A stretch of 20,039 bases of DNA from Polysphondylium violaceum (lineage: Eukaryota > Evosea > Eumycetozoa > Dictyosteliales > Dictyosteliaceae), in NCBI GenBank assembly GCA_000277445.1, contig AJWJ01000454.1, positions 1 through 20,039 of the forward strand, given 5' to 3'. The position numbers were made by a program, and so were the translations under genes. Shown here piece after piece: positions 1-9,821 of this stretch. Within the stretch, counting starts at the first letter, position 1; every line of letters begins with the position of its first letter. Below the pieces are notes generated by a model that was not told the origin of the DNA, made no database searches, and saw nothing but the letters and a program-made list of their open reading frames with translations.

Positions 1-576
1 AAAAAATAAAAATTTAATTATTTTTTTTTAAATTCGTCATTATCATGTTTACAAAATGTCAAACAAACTACTACATTTGTGATGATTCCATTGTCTGTCA
101 GACTCCTAATTTTTTTCTTTTCTTTTTTCTTTGCTCACAGTGGTAGTAACCATCGATAACATTTATTACTAGATTGCTGCTTATATCATAGAATTTTTAC
201 CCCATTTTATTACTATTTATTTTTATTGTCCAAAGTTTATTAAATTTTTTAAAGATAGTGTACTGTCGTCTTTTCATTGTTTAGACTTTACACCACCCCC
301 ATTGTTACCCCAATTTTTATTAGATCTCCATATATAAAAATACTATTTTTTTTATAAAAAGCTTTTTATTTATTTATTTAATTTTTAGTTATTTGAAATA
401 TTTGTATTTATTTTTTATTTATTTTTTGATTTCCTCTCCTTATCATAAAGTGCTATATACGATTTCTTTTATTCTTATAATAGAGGATAAAACTTGAAGT
501 TTTTGTGTGTTTTATCCTTTAAAATCAATTTTTTCACCCACCCACCCCACCTCACCACACACATATACTAAAAGAA
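1..576. other. 5' spacer and promoter region of the NT-C2/DIL gene
   Basis: No coding region is visible here. The stretch is AT-rich with T homopolymers. It holds a 16-bp perfect palindrome (354-369), a 10-bp inverted repeat (484-518) and a C/A-rich CACCC tract (536-563) just before the start codon. The mix fits a promoter and 5' leader for the gene that begins at 577. No TATA box can be assigned with confidence; the ATATATAAAA run near 330 is only a candidate. Confidence 0.6.
484..518. repeat. Inverted repeat, 10-bp perfect arms, 15-nt spacer
   Basis: Left arm AGGATAAAAC (484-493) and right arm GTTTTATCCT (509-518) are exact reverse complements around a T-rich 15-nt loop. The right arm ends 58 bp before the start codon at 577. 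It could be a dimeric transcription-factor site or a hairpin in the 5' leader. What it does is inference; the symmetry is directly visible. Confidence 0.7.
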
Positions 577-3425
577 ATGCCATTAAAATTATTTCAAAAC
601 AAGAAAAATAATAATCAATTTACCATAAAGTTAAAGGTTGATTTAATTACAAACGTGTCGTATGCTTATGGACATGATACAGAATTTCTTATCGAGTGGA
701 AGAGAGGCAACCATAAGGGTCAATTACAACATGTCTATATGCAAAATGATGGTGACATTAGACCTACTGCAAATATTTTAATTCCTTGTTTATTTACAAA
801 GAAAAAGCTCGACTCTTCAGGCGGAGGAAATGATTTTGAATTCTCTGCTAAAAGTTTGACTATTAATTTAAAAAGAGTAATTATTGTTTATAGTCATTGT
901 AATATAATTAAATTGGTGTATTAATACTATTGTTAATAGGTAGCAGAAAAGAAAAAAATAGAAAAATTATCTACTTTGCAAATTGATTTATCTCATATGG
1001 TAAACAAAGAAAATGCTTCCAAAGAAAGACAATATTCATCGACAATGAAAGGTGTAGATAATAATGATTTTAGACCTTATGTAAATATTTATTGTAGTTT
1101 AAATATCTATGGAATGATTATGTACTTATATCTATTCTATTCTACTACTATTAGATTGAATTTACAGCGTCTGTTCATAAAGGTTATTTAACACCAGATG
1201 ATTTTGAAGATAGTTCAACATTTTATACCACAGAACCACCAGTTGATGAAGTTTCACATTCATTTTCATCAGAGAGAAGAAGTTCAGTATCTAGTGTTTC
1301 AAGTGATCTCAGTGATCCTTCAAATTTTTCACATATCAATGAAAGTGGTTCTTTTAAAAAGGATTCATCTCCAGAGACAAGTGATATCAATGAAAGTTCA
1401 GAACATAAAATATCCCCGGATCATTATCAAAACACCAAAAATAGTAATTCTTCTGTAGATCCCTTTGACTTTAGTTTTGAATCCACCTCCCAAACACAAG
1501 AGTCTGGTCGCGGTCGTACAAGTAGTGCTAGTGGTGGTAATCAAAATAGAAAAGATTTATCATCTTCAAGATCATCAACATCATCAAATGGTGAAAGTCC
1601 CATTTTCTCTTCCGAAGATGAACTTGAAAAGTTATCATTACAGTCCAAAACCACTACCAATAGCGGCGGTGCTCCCTCATCAGGTGGTTCAAGTAGAAAA
1701 GGTTCCGGTAGTAATGGTATGAATATTGAACCTAGTCCAATGTTAATTCCATCACTTATCTCACCTCCAAACACCAATAGAGATGAAAGTCATTCAAAAA
1801 AGAAATACTCTTTTGGTTTCAAAAAGAAAAGTAAATCCCCTACAAACTCTCGTGAAAAGTCACCAACTAAAAAAAGTAAGTCACCTAATAAAAATAAATC
1901 TTCACCAATTCACAACAACAACAACAACAACAATAACAACACTGCAGGTGACAATGGAGGGGGAGGCAATGAATTATCCGAGGAAAAAGAAAGAAGAGGC
2001 TCTTTTGAAAGGTTGTTTAAAAGAAGACATTCAACTCCAAATTTAAATGGATTTTCTGTCAAGTCTTTTAAAGATAAATCATCAAGAGATTCTCCATCTT
2101 CTCCAACTATACCAGAAAGCTCTGGAAGTGGTCAACATGTTGAAAAGAAAAAAGAAAAAACTTTATTAATGAAATTATCTAATATAGGAAAAGAAGATAG
2201 TAGTGATAAAGATTCTGTCCAATCAGTGTTGATATCTAGAAGTTTGGATCCAAAATTAGATTTTTCTTGCCAAGAGATGATTTTATCAAAAAGACCAGAA
2301 TATTGTGGAAATGTGCCCGTTTCTCCATTGGCTATTTATAAAACTTTATTTGATTGGAAAGATTTCTCTTCAAATAATGCTGTTTGTATTACCAAATTAA
2401 CAGAATCTTTAAATTTCTTAGCAAAGGTAAATATAGAAAATATTTATAATTAATAAGTTAATTATTAATACAATTCAATATAGAAAAAAGCAATGGATAA
2501 AGAAAGAGCATTTTATTGGTTATCTTCATCTTATACAATGAGTAATTTAATGGAGCGATATTATACAAATTTAATTGGAAAAGTTGGTAAAGAGAAATTG
2601 CCAGATGATGATTTACAAAAGAATTCAGAATCTCAAAACATTAGATACTTTTTAATCAAACTGAATCAATATCAAAAGAATTTTTGGCATTTGTATTGGG
2701 ATAATTTAAAGATTGATTTATTTAAAGTTATGGAGAAATTAATTGAAAAAATATCAGTGAAAAACATTGAGGAGCAAGGTCCTTTGTATCTAAACTTTTT
2801 ATTGGGAACTTTGGAATTTTTAGAGAAAAGATTACCTTTTCCTTCATTGTGGCCTATCATATTTAAACAAGTATTCTTTTATACCAATGGTTTCTTGTTT
2901 AACAAATTCTTGACCGATACAAATGTATCTTCAACTACTAGTGCTATGAATACTAAATTATTCATTTCAGATTTAAATCAATGGATTTTAGAAAACAAAG
3001 ATAAGAATTATTTTTATTATTTCAAGTTTGTATTTTATTATTATTTTTTATAGTTATTATTATACAACTAACAACTGTTTTAATAATGTATAAACTTTTA
3101 AAGAACTGAAATGAATATTATTTTACAAATTTTAGATGTATTAATGATTGACAAGAGTTCATTAAAAGAAGAAAATATAAGAAGAGATATTTGTCCATCA
3201 CTATCATCTACTCAGTTGGCTATTCTATTATGTAGATTTAATCCAGAGAATCCAGAAGAAGAAGTAGAACCAAGTTTAATTAAATATTTACAAGATGAAG
3301 GTATTAGAAAAGAAGAAATTCAAAATATAACTGTCAATTTGGATTCTCTTACTGAATTACCTGATAATCCAGAACCAAACAAGAATATTATGGATATTAA
3401 ACTCCCATCCTATATATTTCAATAA
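577..3425 (+). CDS. NT-C2 and DIL (dilute) domain protein, five exons
   Basis: Exons are read as 577-876, 940-1080, 1155-2426, 2484-3025 and 3104-3425 (2577 nt, 858 residues); all junctions are GT..AG and keep frame. Residues ~10-155 resemble the NT-C2 (EEIG1/EHBP1 N-terminal) domain: TIKLKVDLITNV opens it and RPYIEFTASVHKG closes it across the exon 2/3 join. Residues ~160-500 are Ser-rich and probably disordered, with a basic Lys-Ser-Pro stretch (~361-397) and an Asn run (~401-410). Residues ~540-830 resemble a DIL domain: AFYWLSSSY near its start and ICPSLSSTQLAILLCRF near its end match the myosin V tail pattern. In known families NT-C2 domains bind membranes and DIL domains bind cargo or partners, so a membrane-cytoskeleton adaptor is likely. 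No motor, ankyrin or PDZ region is seen. The gene converges on the lipase gene. Exon joins carry most of the uncertainty. Confidence 0.82.
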
Positions 3426-3426
3426 A
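3421..3426 (+). terminator. Candidate poly(A) signal AATAAA overlapping the stop codon
   Basis: AATAAA spans the TAA stop of the NT-C2/DIL gene. A second AATAAA at 3620-3625, followed by a long A run, is an alternative that would give a 3' UTR of about 200 nt. Confidence 0.4.
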
Positions 3427-3735
3427 TAATAACTTTAAAATAGATTTTATTTATATATAAATATTTAATTGTTTAGAATGTTTTATTTCTATAGATAATT
3501 TTATTGTGTTTAATTACATATTTGATATTTAATTGTAATGCGTAATAGTATAGATCGGTAATTGTAGTAATACTAAATTATTATAATTTGTCGGCAAAGA
3601 GATAATAATTGAATTGGGGAATAAAAAAAAAAAAAGAAGAAAAAGAAAACTAACAACCTTTTAATATTATCAATATAATAATATTTTAAAAAGTTTGTTT
3701 AGAAGGACCATCTTTTCTTTTTGACTTTTTTTTTT
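3426..3735. other. Convergent 3' spacer
   Basis: This AT-rich spacer lies between two genes that converge. It holds poly(A)-like signals on the plus strand and A and T homopolymers, and no credible ORF or RNA gene. It must carry the 3' UTRs of both neighbours. Confidence 0.6.
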
Positions 3736-4876
3736 TTAGCATAAAGCTTTTTCAATGCCCAAGTAATCTAAATGTTGTGGAATGTTGAGTGCAACAGTGA
3801 GAGAATCTGAACAATTGGGATCTTCACCACTAGAATTACAAACGTAGTAATCTAATGGAACTGATGTAGTGTTGAACCATACTTCTATTGGTAAATGATG
3901 AAAGTTTAGATCCATTGGTGGTAAATGTGGTACTAAATCATGATCATTAACGAGTCTATAGAGATTCTTTGAAATGGTGGTTTCAAAATATTCTGCAAAT
4001 GCAACATTGCCAAGTCTGGGCGAGCCAAATGTATACATTTCCAAGGGTAATGTTGTGAGTCCAGACTCATAAACATCTGTTGCTGCCAAAATAGCCAACG
4101 CCCCACCTAATGAATGACCTGTAATAATTAATCTATCACAAGATGGACATAGTTCTTGTGTGTAATTTAATCCACTTTCAACTTGACTTTTAACGCCTAT
4201 ATTTTTATCATTATTGATTAACTAATTATTCATAATGTTGACATACACGATATACATACCTTGATAGGCTGATAAAAATCCACTATGAACCAAAGCACTT
4301 GGGAATTTTGGATATGGTTCTGTTTTTGGGAAATTTAAATTTGTGATCCAATTTTGTAAAGATGCCATTTGAGTGCCTCTAAATGCCATAACAACTAGAT
4401 AATAGATAAATCACTATTAGATTATTGATCCCTATAATTTATAAGAGAATAGAGGATAGATTAAAACACTTACTTGTTTGGTTCAATTGAGAATAACCTA
4501 TAAAACCAAATGTATTTGTTGATACATTTTCAAGAATAGCTGTAACTTTCAATTGTGGATTAATTTCTTTGAATGAACAATACTCGCACGTCCAATTGAC
4601 TACTTTTAATGGACTACAATATGTAGCATAAGAGTACTAGATAGTAAAGTAGTATTAATTAGAATATAGGCAGAAATTAAACAAAATCTTTGGACTCTGA
4701 TGATTATATACCAATAGATGTGAAAATGCAGTGTCTAACGAAAAGGGTTTTGGTACGGGTACATTTAGCTCTGGTTGTATAGGAACATTGATTGAAATTG
4801 TTAATGTTACAAATAAAAAGACAATAAATAAAACGCTCAAAGATGAAGAAAAAGAATTGTTTTTCTTTATCAACAT
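3736..4876 (-). CDS. Secreted class 3 (alpha/beta-hydrolase) lipase, four exons
   Basis: On the minus strand the exons are 4876-4712, 4636-4474, 4394-4260 and 4196-3736 (924 nt, 307 residues); introns are 63-79 bp, all GT..AG. A hydrophobic N-terminal segment (residues ~12-30, rich in V, F, L and I) after MLIKKNNS looks like a signal peptide. Landmarks of the lipase class 3 family follow in order: YATYC, NQTIVMAFRGT (residues ~107-117) and the nucleophile elbow GHSLGGA with Ser183. Next are TFGSPRLGN, the acid region DHDLVPHLPP with Asp241, and HHLPIEVWF with His255. The triad therefore looks intact and the enzyme should hydrolyse triacylglycerols or related lipid esters. Secretion into the endolysosomal or extracellular space is inferred from the signal peptide. 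Only one in-frame ATG is available for the start. The gene is divergent from the surface-protein gene at 5870. Confidence 0.9.
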
Positions 4877-4990
4877 CTTTTTAATCAAAATAATGATCAA
4901 CACACACACAAACAAACTATGAATCAGATACAGAAATAAATAAATAAAATGAAAAATAATATTATTATAATAAAGTTGGAATAATTTAAA

Positions 4991-5068
4991 AATGTTTGGT
5001 TCGGCGAAAAGTGATCAAATGTTTTGTGCGGCGCTTGTACAAAATTTCAGGGGGCTGCCTTGTGATTG
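4991..5068. other. GC-richer patch in an AT-rich spacer
   Basis: This stretch contains TTCGGCGAAAA, GTGCGGCGCTTG and AGGGGGCTGCC and is clearly less AT-rich than its surroundings. It includes a small hairpin (TTTTGT .. ACAAAA around the GCGGCGCTTGT core). It matches no RNA family I know. It lies 115-192 bp upstream of the lipase start, so it may be promoter or leader sequence, or a small RNA. Confidence 0.3.
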
Positions 5069-5362
5069 AAAAAATTTAAAATTTTTTTTAAAAAAAAATA
5101 TATATTTCAACTATATTTGCAAAGATTGGGATTTGATTGTTTTTTTTACATTTTTATTTATTTTTATTTTTTATTTATTTTTTCAAATTTCCCTCTCGTT
5201 TTTTGCTCAGTATCGGAATCAAAATCATAGTGAGTGTTCAAACTGCATAAATGACAATGAAACGATAACGATAATGTAATATTTTTTTTTTTCTTACCAA
5301 AAAAAAAAAATTTAAGTAAACTTTCACACTAACCCACCTCCATTGAAATTTCGTATCCCTAA

Positions 5363-5601
5363 GGAGGGGTGGGGTGAAATATTTTTTTTCTTTATAAAGG
5401 GGTGTGAGAAAAAGATATAACAGAAAAATTTACTAAATTGGATGTGTGTGAGGGTTTATTTATTGTTGATGTGCTTTTACTATGACTCTTTTTAGTATTG
5501 TGTTGGTGGTAAAAGTACAGTCAATTTTATATGGTAATTTTAAAAATTCTATAAAAATCCATACATAGAAATCACAATTTAATAGAGTTTATCCCACACC
5601 C
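5363..5601. promoter_or_regulatory. Cluster of GT/CA-rich boxes (G-box-factor-like)
   Basis: Four elements stand out: GGAGGGGTGGGGTG (5363-5376), GGGGTGTGAG (5399-5408), GTGTGTGAGGGT (5443-5454) and CCCACACCC (5593-5601, GGGTGTGGG on the other strand). Dictyostelid G-box binding factor (GBF) binds GT-rich sites of this type in front of genes switched on after aggregation. Assignment to GBF, and to one or other flanking gene, is inference. Confidence 0.4.
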
Positions 5602-5651
5602 TCACCACTTGTCCTCATATGTCAAAATATATTCAAAAATTTAGTAATTAA

Positions 5652-5692
5652 TTTTTCCTCGATAGAGAAATATTAATATATTCGAGGTAAAA
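5652..5692. repeat. Inverted repeat, 11-bp arms with one mismatch, 19-nt spacer
   Basis: Left arm TTTTTCCTCGA (5652-5662) pairs with right arm TCGAGGTAAAA (5682-5692), 10 of 11 positions complementary. It ends 18 bp before the TATA-like box at 5711, a placement that suggests a transcription-factor site. Confidence 0.6.
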
Positions 5693-5710
5693 TGTATGGA
5701 AACCAAACAA

Positions 5711-5719
5711 TATAAATAG
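5711..5719 (+). promoter_or_regulatory. TATA-like box of the surface-protein gene
   Basis: TATAAATAG, in less T-rich sequence, stands about 150 bp before the ATG at 5870. That leaves room for a start site followed by an A/T-rich leader, usual for a dictyostelid promoter. Confidence 0.5.
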
Positions 5720-5869
5720 TGGAGCAAATTCATGATTTAAATCCATTCAACAAATAACAAACAAAACATACAAACAAACCCTTTTATTTATTTATTTATT
5801 TATTTCTTAATTATCTTTTTTATCTATATTTTAATTTTTGATTGTTTTTTTTCAAATTGTTAATTCAAA

Positions 5870-7670
5870 ATGAAAAAATACGCTTTATTTTTATTAGCCT
5901 TGGTTGTGGGCTCTGTCATTTCACAAACAACCAATGATTGTATTTTCTTTGGTAAATATCATATTTTTTAAAGAATAAATTTTAAGAATAAATATTAATA
6001 TATATATTTAAAATTAAAGATTTATCATCTGCAAAATTAGATCAATATGGTCCAACCACTGGTGGTAATGCAATTACATTTGCTGATAATATTCCAGGTG
6101 GTGCTACTGAATATAACTTTCAATCAGGTGTCCAAGCTGTTACTATGAACCCAACCACATTACTTATCTCTGGTACAATTGTCCCAGCCAACGGTGCTAA
6201 CAACTTTATGGATGTTAAAATGGTTTTCAGAAAATCATCAAATTCATTCACTCCAAAGAAAGAATTGATCGATTCTGCCTATGCTCCAGCTGGTCCAGTT
6301 GATCCAAATACTTGGGTTTATTATGATTTAGTTGCCGAAGAATCATCAATGACTGGTCATGGTGATCTTGAAGGTTACAAGGTTCAACTCGCTGCTTTTG
6401 ATGGTATGCCATTACAAGTTGGTGTTGGTGCCAATGGTAAAAACGTAAATTTCGGTGCCTCTGGTTGGTTTGCTTTTGTCATTAAACAAGGTGACACTAT
6501 TGTCTTTTCCACTGATAAAGTCGTTGATATTAACATTGATTTAGTTTGTAACGATTGTCCAAGCCACACTTACCAAATGACAGATGCCAATGAAGATACC
6601 AACTTGGGTGGTGTCAAAGGTGGTCAATCTCTTTTCATCACTTCCAACGACTTATCACCATTCAATGGAAATAATAGATTCTCTTTTATCCAAAACTCTG
6701 GTATCCTCACAATGGGTAGTGACAATACCATCAATCTCAAAGGTGACTTGGCACCAACCGGTGGTGATCAATCTCAAGTTATGTCTTGCAATATCAATCT
6801 CTATTGGATTACCTCTGCTGATATCAAGAGAGAGTTACCAGCTTCTGCTTATTTCCCAACCGGTCCAGTTGATTCAAACTTATGGAAACTTTACTATGTT
6901 GACCCATCAAACTCTCAATGTACTTTTAATGGAAACACCATTAAAATCACTGGTAATGCTATGAGCATGCCATTCCAACTTGGTGTTGGTGCTAATGGTA
7001 AAAACGGTAACTTTGGTGGTGCCGTTTGGATGACCTACTCTGTTAACATGGCTAATGGAAACGTTATCGATGGTGGTGAATCAGTAATTGATATCAATGT
7101 TGATCTTGAATGTATTCCAGGTAAGACTTTTTCTCCTTCTATCCCTCCCTCTCCTTCTCATTCCCCTCCTTTTATCACCCCTCCAATTTTCACACCTCCT
7201 TGTCCCTCATGTCCTCCAACAAAATCTCCTCTCCCAACATTACCTCCCACAACTACACCTAATATTACAATAACACCTAATTTTACTACGACACCCAACA
7301 CTTCAATTACACCTAATATTACATCACCAACAGGTATCAAAAACTAATATTACAATTTACTCTATATAATATTTTAAATCTCATATTTTAAACCAATTCT
7401 AACTTTTTTATTTAATTTACTATAGCTCCAACCCCATCAGCCACTGAAACCCCAACTCCATCAGTCTCTGAAACCCCAACTGCCACTCCAGATTGTACTT
7501 GGACTTGTGTACCAAATACCCCAACTGTTACTCCAACTGCCACCCCAACAGCTACTCCAACTGCCACCCCAACTGCCACTCCAGTTGCTGGTAATGATGC
7601 TGGTTCAGTTGAAATCTCAAAGGTCTTAGTTGCTGGTCTTTCTCTCCTTGCTTTGGTTTTTATTAGATAG
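5870..7670 (+). CDS. Probable GPI-anchored surface protein with duplicated unknown domain, three exons
   Basis: Exons 5870-5951, 6020-7333 and 7426-7670 give 1641 nt and 546 residues; both introns are GT..AG and phase 1. Residues 1-18 (MKKYALFLLALVVGSVIS) form a clear signal peptide. Two related domains of ~187 residues follow. They share MPLQVGVGANGKN / MPFQLGVGANGKN (~157 and ~344), GPVDPNTW / GPVDSNLW, and a closing VDINIDLVC / VDINVDLEC (~196 and ~383). I do not recognise the domain. Then come a Pro-rich stretch with NIT/NFT-type N-glycosylation sites (~396-465) and a (Thr-Pro)-rich stalk (~466-518). The last ~17 residues are hydrophobic and end FIR, after a small-residue region GNDAGS, as in a GPI-attachment signal. 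The plan resembles dictyostelid adhesion and cell-coat proteins such as csA and PsA, but no sequence kinship to them was seen. A role in the cell surface or extracellular matrix is inference. Confidence 0.85.
7121..7333 (+). other. Possible optional in-frame Pro-rich cassette
   Basis: Within exon 2 the sequence CCAG|GTAAGA at 7120/7121 is a strong donor in phase 1, the same phase as the donor used at 7333/7334. Either can join the acceptor before 7426. Splicing at the first would drop exactly 213 nt (71 codons) of Pro-rich stalk and keep the frame. Confidence 0.4.
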
Positions 7671-7879
7671 ATAACTAAAATAGAGAAGACTTTAAAAAAA
7701 AAAAAACAATATATATTTATCCTTTGTTCAAATAAAGTTTTAGTTATTTAATATATTATCAATTTCATTGTTTAATTTATTTTTAGAAAAGTGAAATAAA
7801 TATCTCCTTTTCAAAAGTTTTCTCTTTAGAATTTTTTTTTTTTTAAAAAATTTTCAATATCTTTCTCAAATCACATACA
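7671..7879. other. Short spacer between tandem genes
   Basis: This 209-bp AT-rich gap must contain the 3' UTR of the surface-protein gene and the promoter of the FNIP gene. AATAAA at 7731-7736 is the only clear signal. No TATA box can be separated from the general A/T background. Confidence 0.5.
7731..7736 (+). terminator. Poly(A) signal of the surface-protein gene
   Basis: AATAAA lies 61 nt after the TAG stop and is followed by a T-rich stretch, a normal layout for a cleavage and polyadenylation site. Confidence 0.6.
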
Positions 7880-9806
7880 ATGAATAATTTATATTTTCAA
7901 ATATTTAGAAATTCATATATAATAAATAATGTGAAAAAGTTTATATTTCAAGATGAAGATATTGAATTTAGTGTTTCTTATTTAATTCACAACTATGAAT
8001 ACATTAAAAACACAATAAACTATTTAGATTGTATCCGTCTAAGGTAAAATCTACTTTTATATATAATATAGTGGATATAAAACATAATCTAATATAAAGA
8101 AAAGAATTACAGATAATGATTATCATCAATTTATTGATTTTAAAAATAAATTCAAGGATGGAGAATTGAAATTAATGTTTAACATTATAGTGGAGTTGTA
8201 TTGTAATACATTGATTAAAGATTTAACTAAAAATATTAATATCCAACAGATAACATTTGATTATCAATGTAGCTTCAAAGAAGGAGATCTACCTCAGGGT
8301 ATAGTAGACTTGGAGTTTCTGACAGGAGTGTATCCTATTTCTTCGGGTTTGTTTCCCAATACTTTAAAGCAATTATATTTGGGAGAAGACTCTGGACCTG
8401 AAATTACAAAACAAATGTTACCTTTAGGATTAACAAATTTGTTGGTGGATAATAATATCGTTCTAGATATTACATCACTGAATCACTTGACTTTTCTCAA
8501 GAGCCTCTTTTTGTATTCATTTGAAAATCCTTTGGATACTCCTCTACCGAAGAGTTTAGAAGACCTGACTCTCTCTAATTTCAACCAACCTATACATAAA
8601 GGTGTTCTTCCCTTGGGACTTAAAACATTTATGATGGGAGATGATTTTGATCAAGATCTCTATCCTGGGATGTTTCCAGACACTCTTACAGAATTGGGTT
8701 TATCTGGTCAATTAGACTTTGAAACCCACAAAGATCAAATTCATCAAATTTTACCAAAATCTTTGACCAAACTAAAGTGTCTTAATTATATGTCACCTTT
8801 TTACGTTGGATTTTTGCCAGAGAGTCTTGAAAGGATTACAATGAATTCACAACATGAAAATAAGGTTTTTCCTGCTAGTTTGCCAAATAATTTAAAAACC
8901 TTGATATTTGGTAAAGAATACAAGACGTTTACATTACAAAGAGATGTCATTCCCCCATCTGTAACATATCTATCACTTCCAGTTGTATTTGATCAAGAGT
9001 TTATTGACCAAGATGGTTTTAATATCTTGCCACCCAACTTGACTTATTTAGCCATTGGGGGTGATTATAGGAGAAAGTTTATCAAAAATTCATTGCCAAA
9101 CTCTCTTAAAACTCTTTGGTTGACCACTTATAAACTCTCTTTTGAGCCCAATGTCCTTCCAAATTCAATTCATACCCTCTTTTTTGATTGTTCTTCATTA
9201 GAGACACTCAAGCCCAATGTCATTCCACCCTCTGTAACAAAGTTAATATTCCTTAGAGGATTCAATGCTTATATTGAACCTAATGCCCTTCCAAATAGTA
9301 TTACTCAAATTGTATTTCGGGAAAGATATAGACATGTGATCCTCCCAGGAGTTTTACCAAACTCTCTCTCTTCCTTACAGCTTTCAGTGTTTGACCTTAC
9401 AGATGTATTTTTACCAAACAATATCACCCATCTCACTATTGAATTACATAAAGATCAATGTCTATTTGCAAATTTTATACCTCTGTCTGTGAAAAAACTT
9501 CTTATAAGTGGTTCAAGTTTGAGAGACTCTCTGAAAAAAGAGTTTTTCCCTCCCAATCTTACTTTTCTAAAAGTGGCACCAATTCATTTTCCTTTAGAAC
9601 CAGGAATGTTTCCACCAAATCTTCACACACTAGATTTAGGATCTTATTTCAACCAATCCATCAATATTAATTCAATTCCTCCCTCTGTAAAATATCTCTG
9701 TTTACCAAAAACTTATGATTTGAAAAAAGCAAATTTTCAATCGACTACAATTCCAATTTTAGGTACAAGTTTATCCTATAAAGAAAATAATAATAATAAT
9801 ATGTAA
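7880..9806 (+). CDS. FNIP/IP22-repeat protein, two exons
   Basis: Exons are 7880-8043 and 8105-9806 (1866 nt, 621 residues). The joined reading CIRLRITDNDYHQF needs the acceptor AAAAG|A at 8104; the nearer CAG at 8112 would break the frame. The N-terminus MNNLYFQIFRNSYIINNVK is typical of dictyostelid FNIP proteins. From about residue 120 onward I count 21 copies of a ~22-residue, leucine-rich-like unit with the core (I/L/F)P-x-(S/N)-(L/V/I)-x-x-L, for example KGVLPLGLKTF, KNSLPNSLKTLWL and INSIPPSVKYLCL. Strict FNQP forms are rare, so the array is old or diverged. Such repeats build curved solenoids and probably bind other proteins. No kinase, F-box or membrane segment is seen, and the partner is unknown. 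The C-terminal tail ends in a short Asn run. The gene is tandem to the surface-protein gene and converges on ATR with a 32-bp gap. Confidence 0.88.
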
Positions 9807-9821
9807 AAAATATCAGGTAAT

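Larger units (their letters stand above)
4877..5869. other. Divergent promoter region between lipase and surface-protein genes
   Basis: This 993-bp spacer separates two head-to-head genes. It carries a GC-richer patch (4991-5068), long T runs, a cluster of GT/CA-rich boxes (5363-5601), an inverted repeat (5652-5692) and a TATA-like box (5711-5719). No ORF here looks real. It must hold the promoters of both flanking genes. Confidence 0.65.

Noticed and set aside
79-85. GTGATGA, a possible C box of a C/D snoRNA
   Set aside because: No D box (CTGA) or terminal stem lies at a suitable distance.
1052-1167. Alternative intron 2 of the NT-C2 gene (donor 1052, acceptor 1167)
   Set aside because: It also keeps frame, but it removes the closing beta strand RPYIEFTAS of the NT-C2 domain and uses a poorer GTGTAG donor. 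The 1081-1154 intron was preferred.
4731-4922. Plus-strand ORF opposite the first lipase exon
   Set aside because: It is antisense to the signal-peptide exon and has no protein-like features.
4991-5068. GC-richer patch as a tRNA
   Set aside because: There is no T-loop GGTTCRANYCC box, no A box and no cloverleaf; GGTTCGGCG alone is not enough.
8113-8120. Acceptor TTACAG at 8112 for the FNIP gene
   Set aside because: It looks like a better acceptor but shifts the frame relative to the donor at 8044. AAAAG at 8104 keeps the frame and gives RLRITDND.
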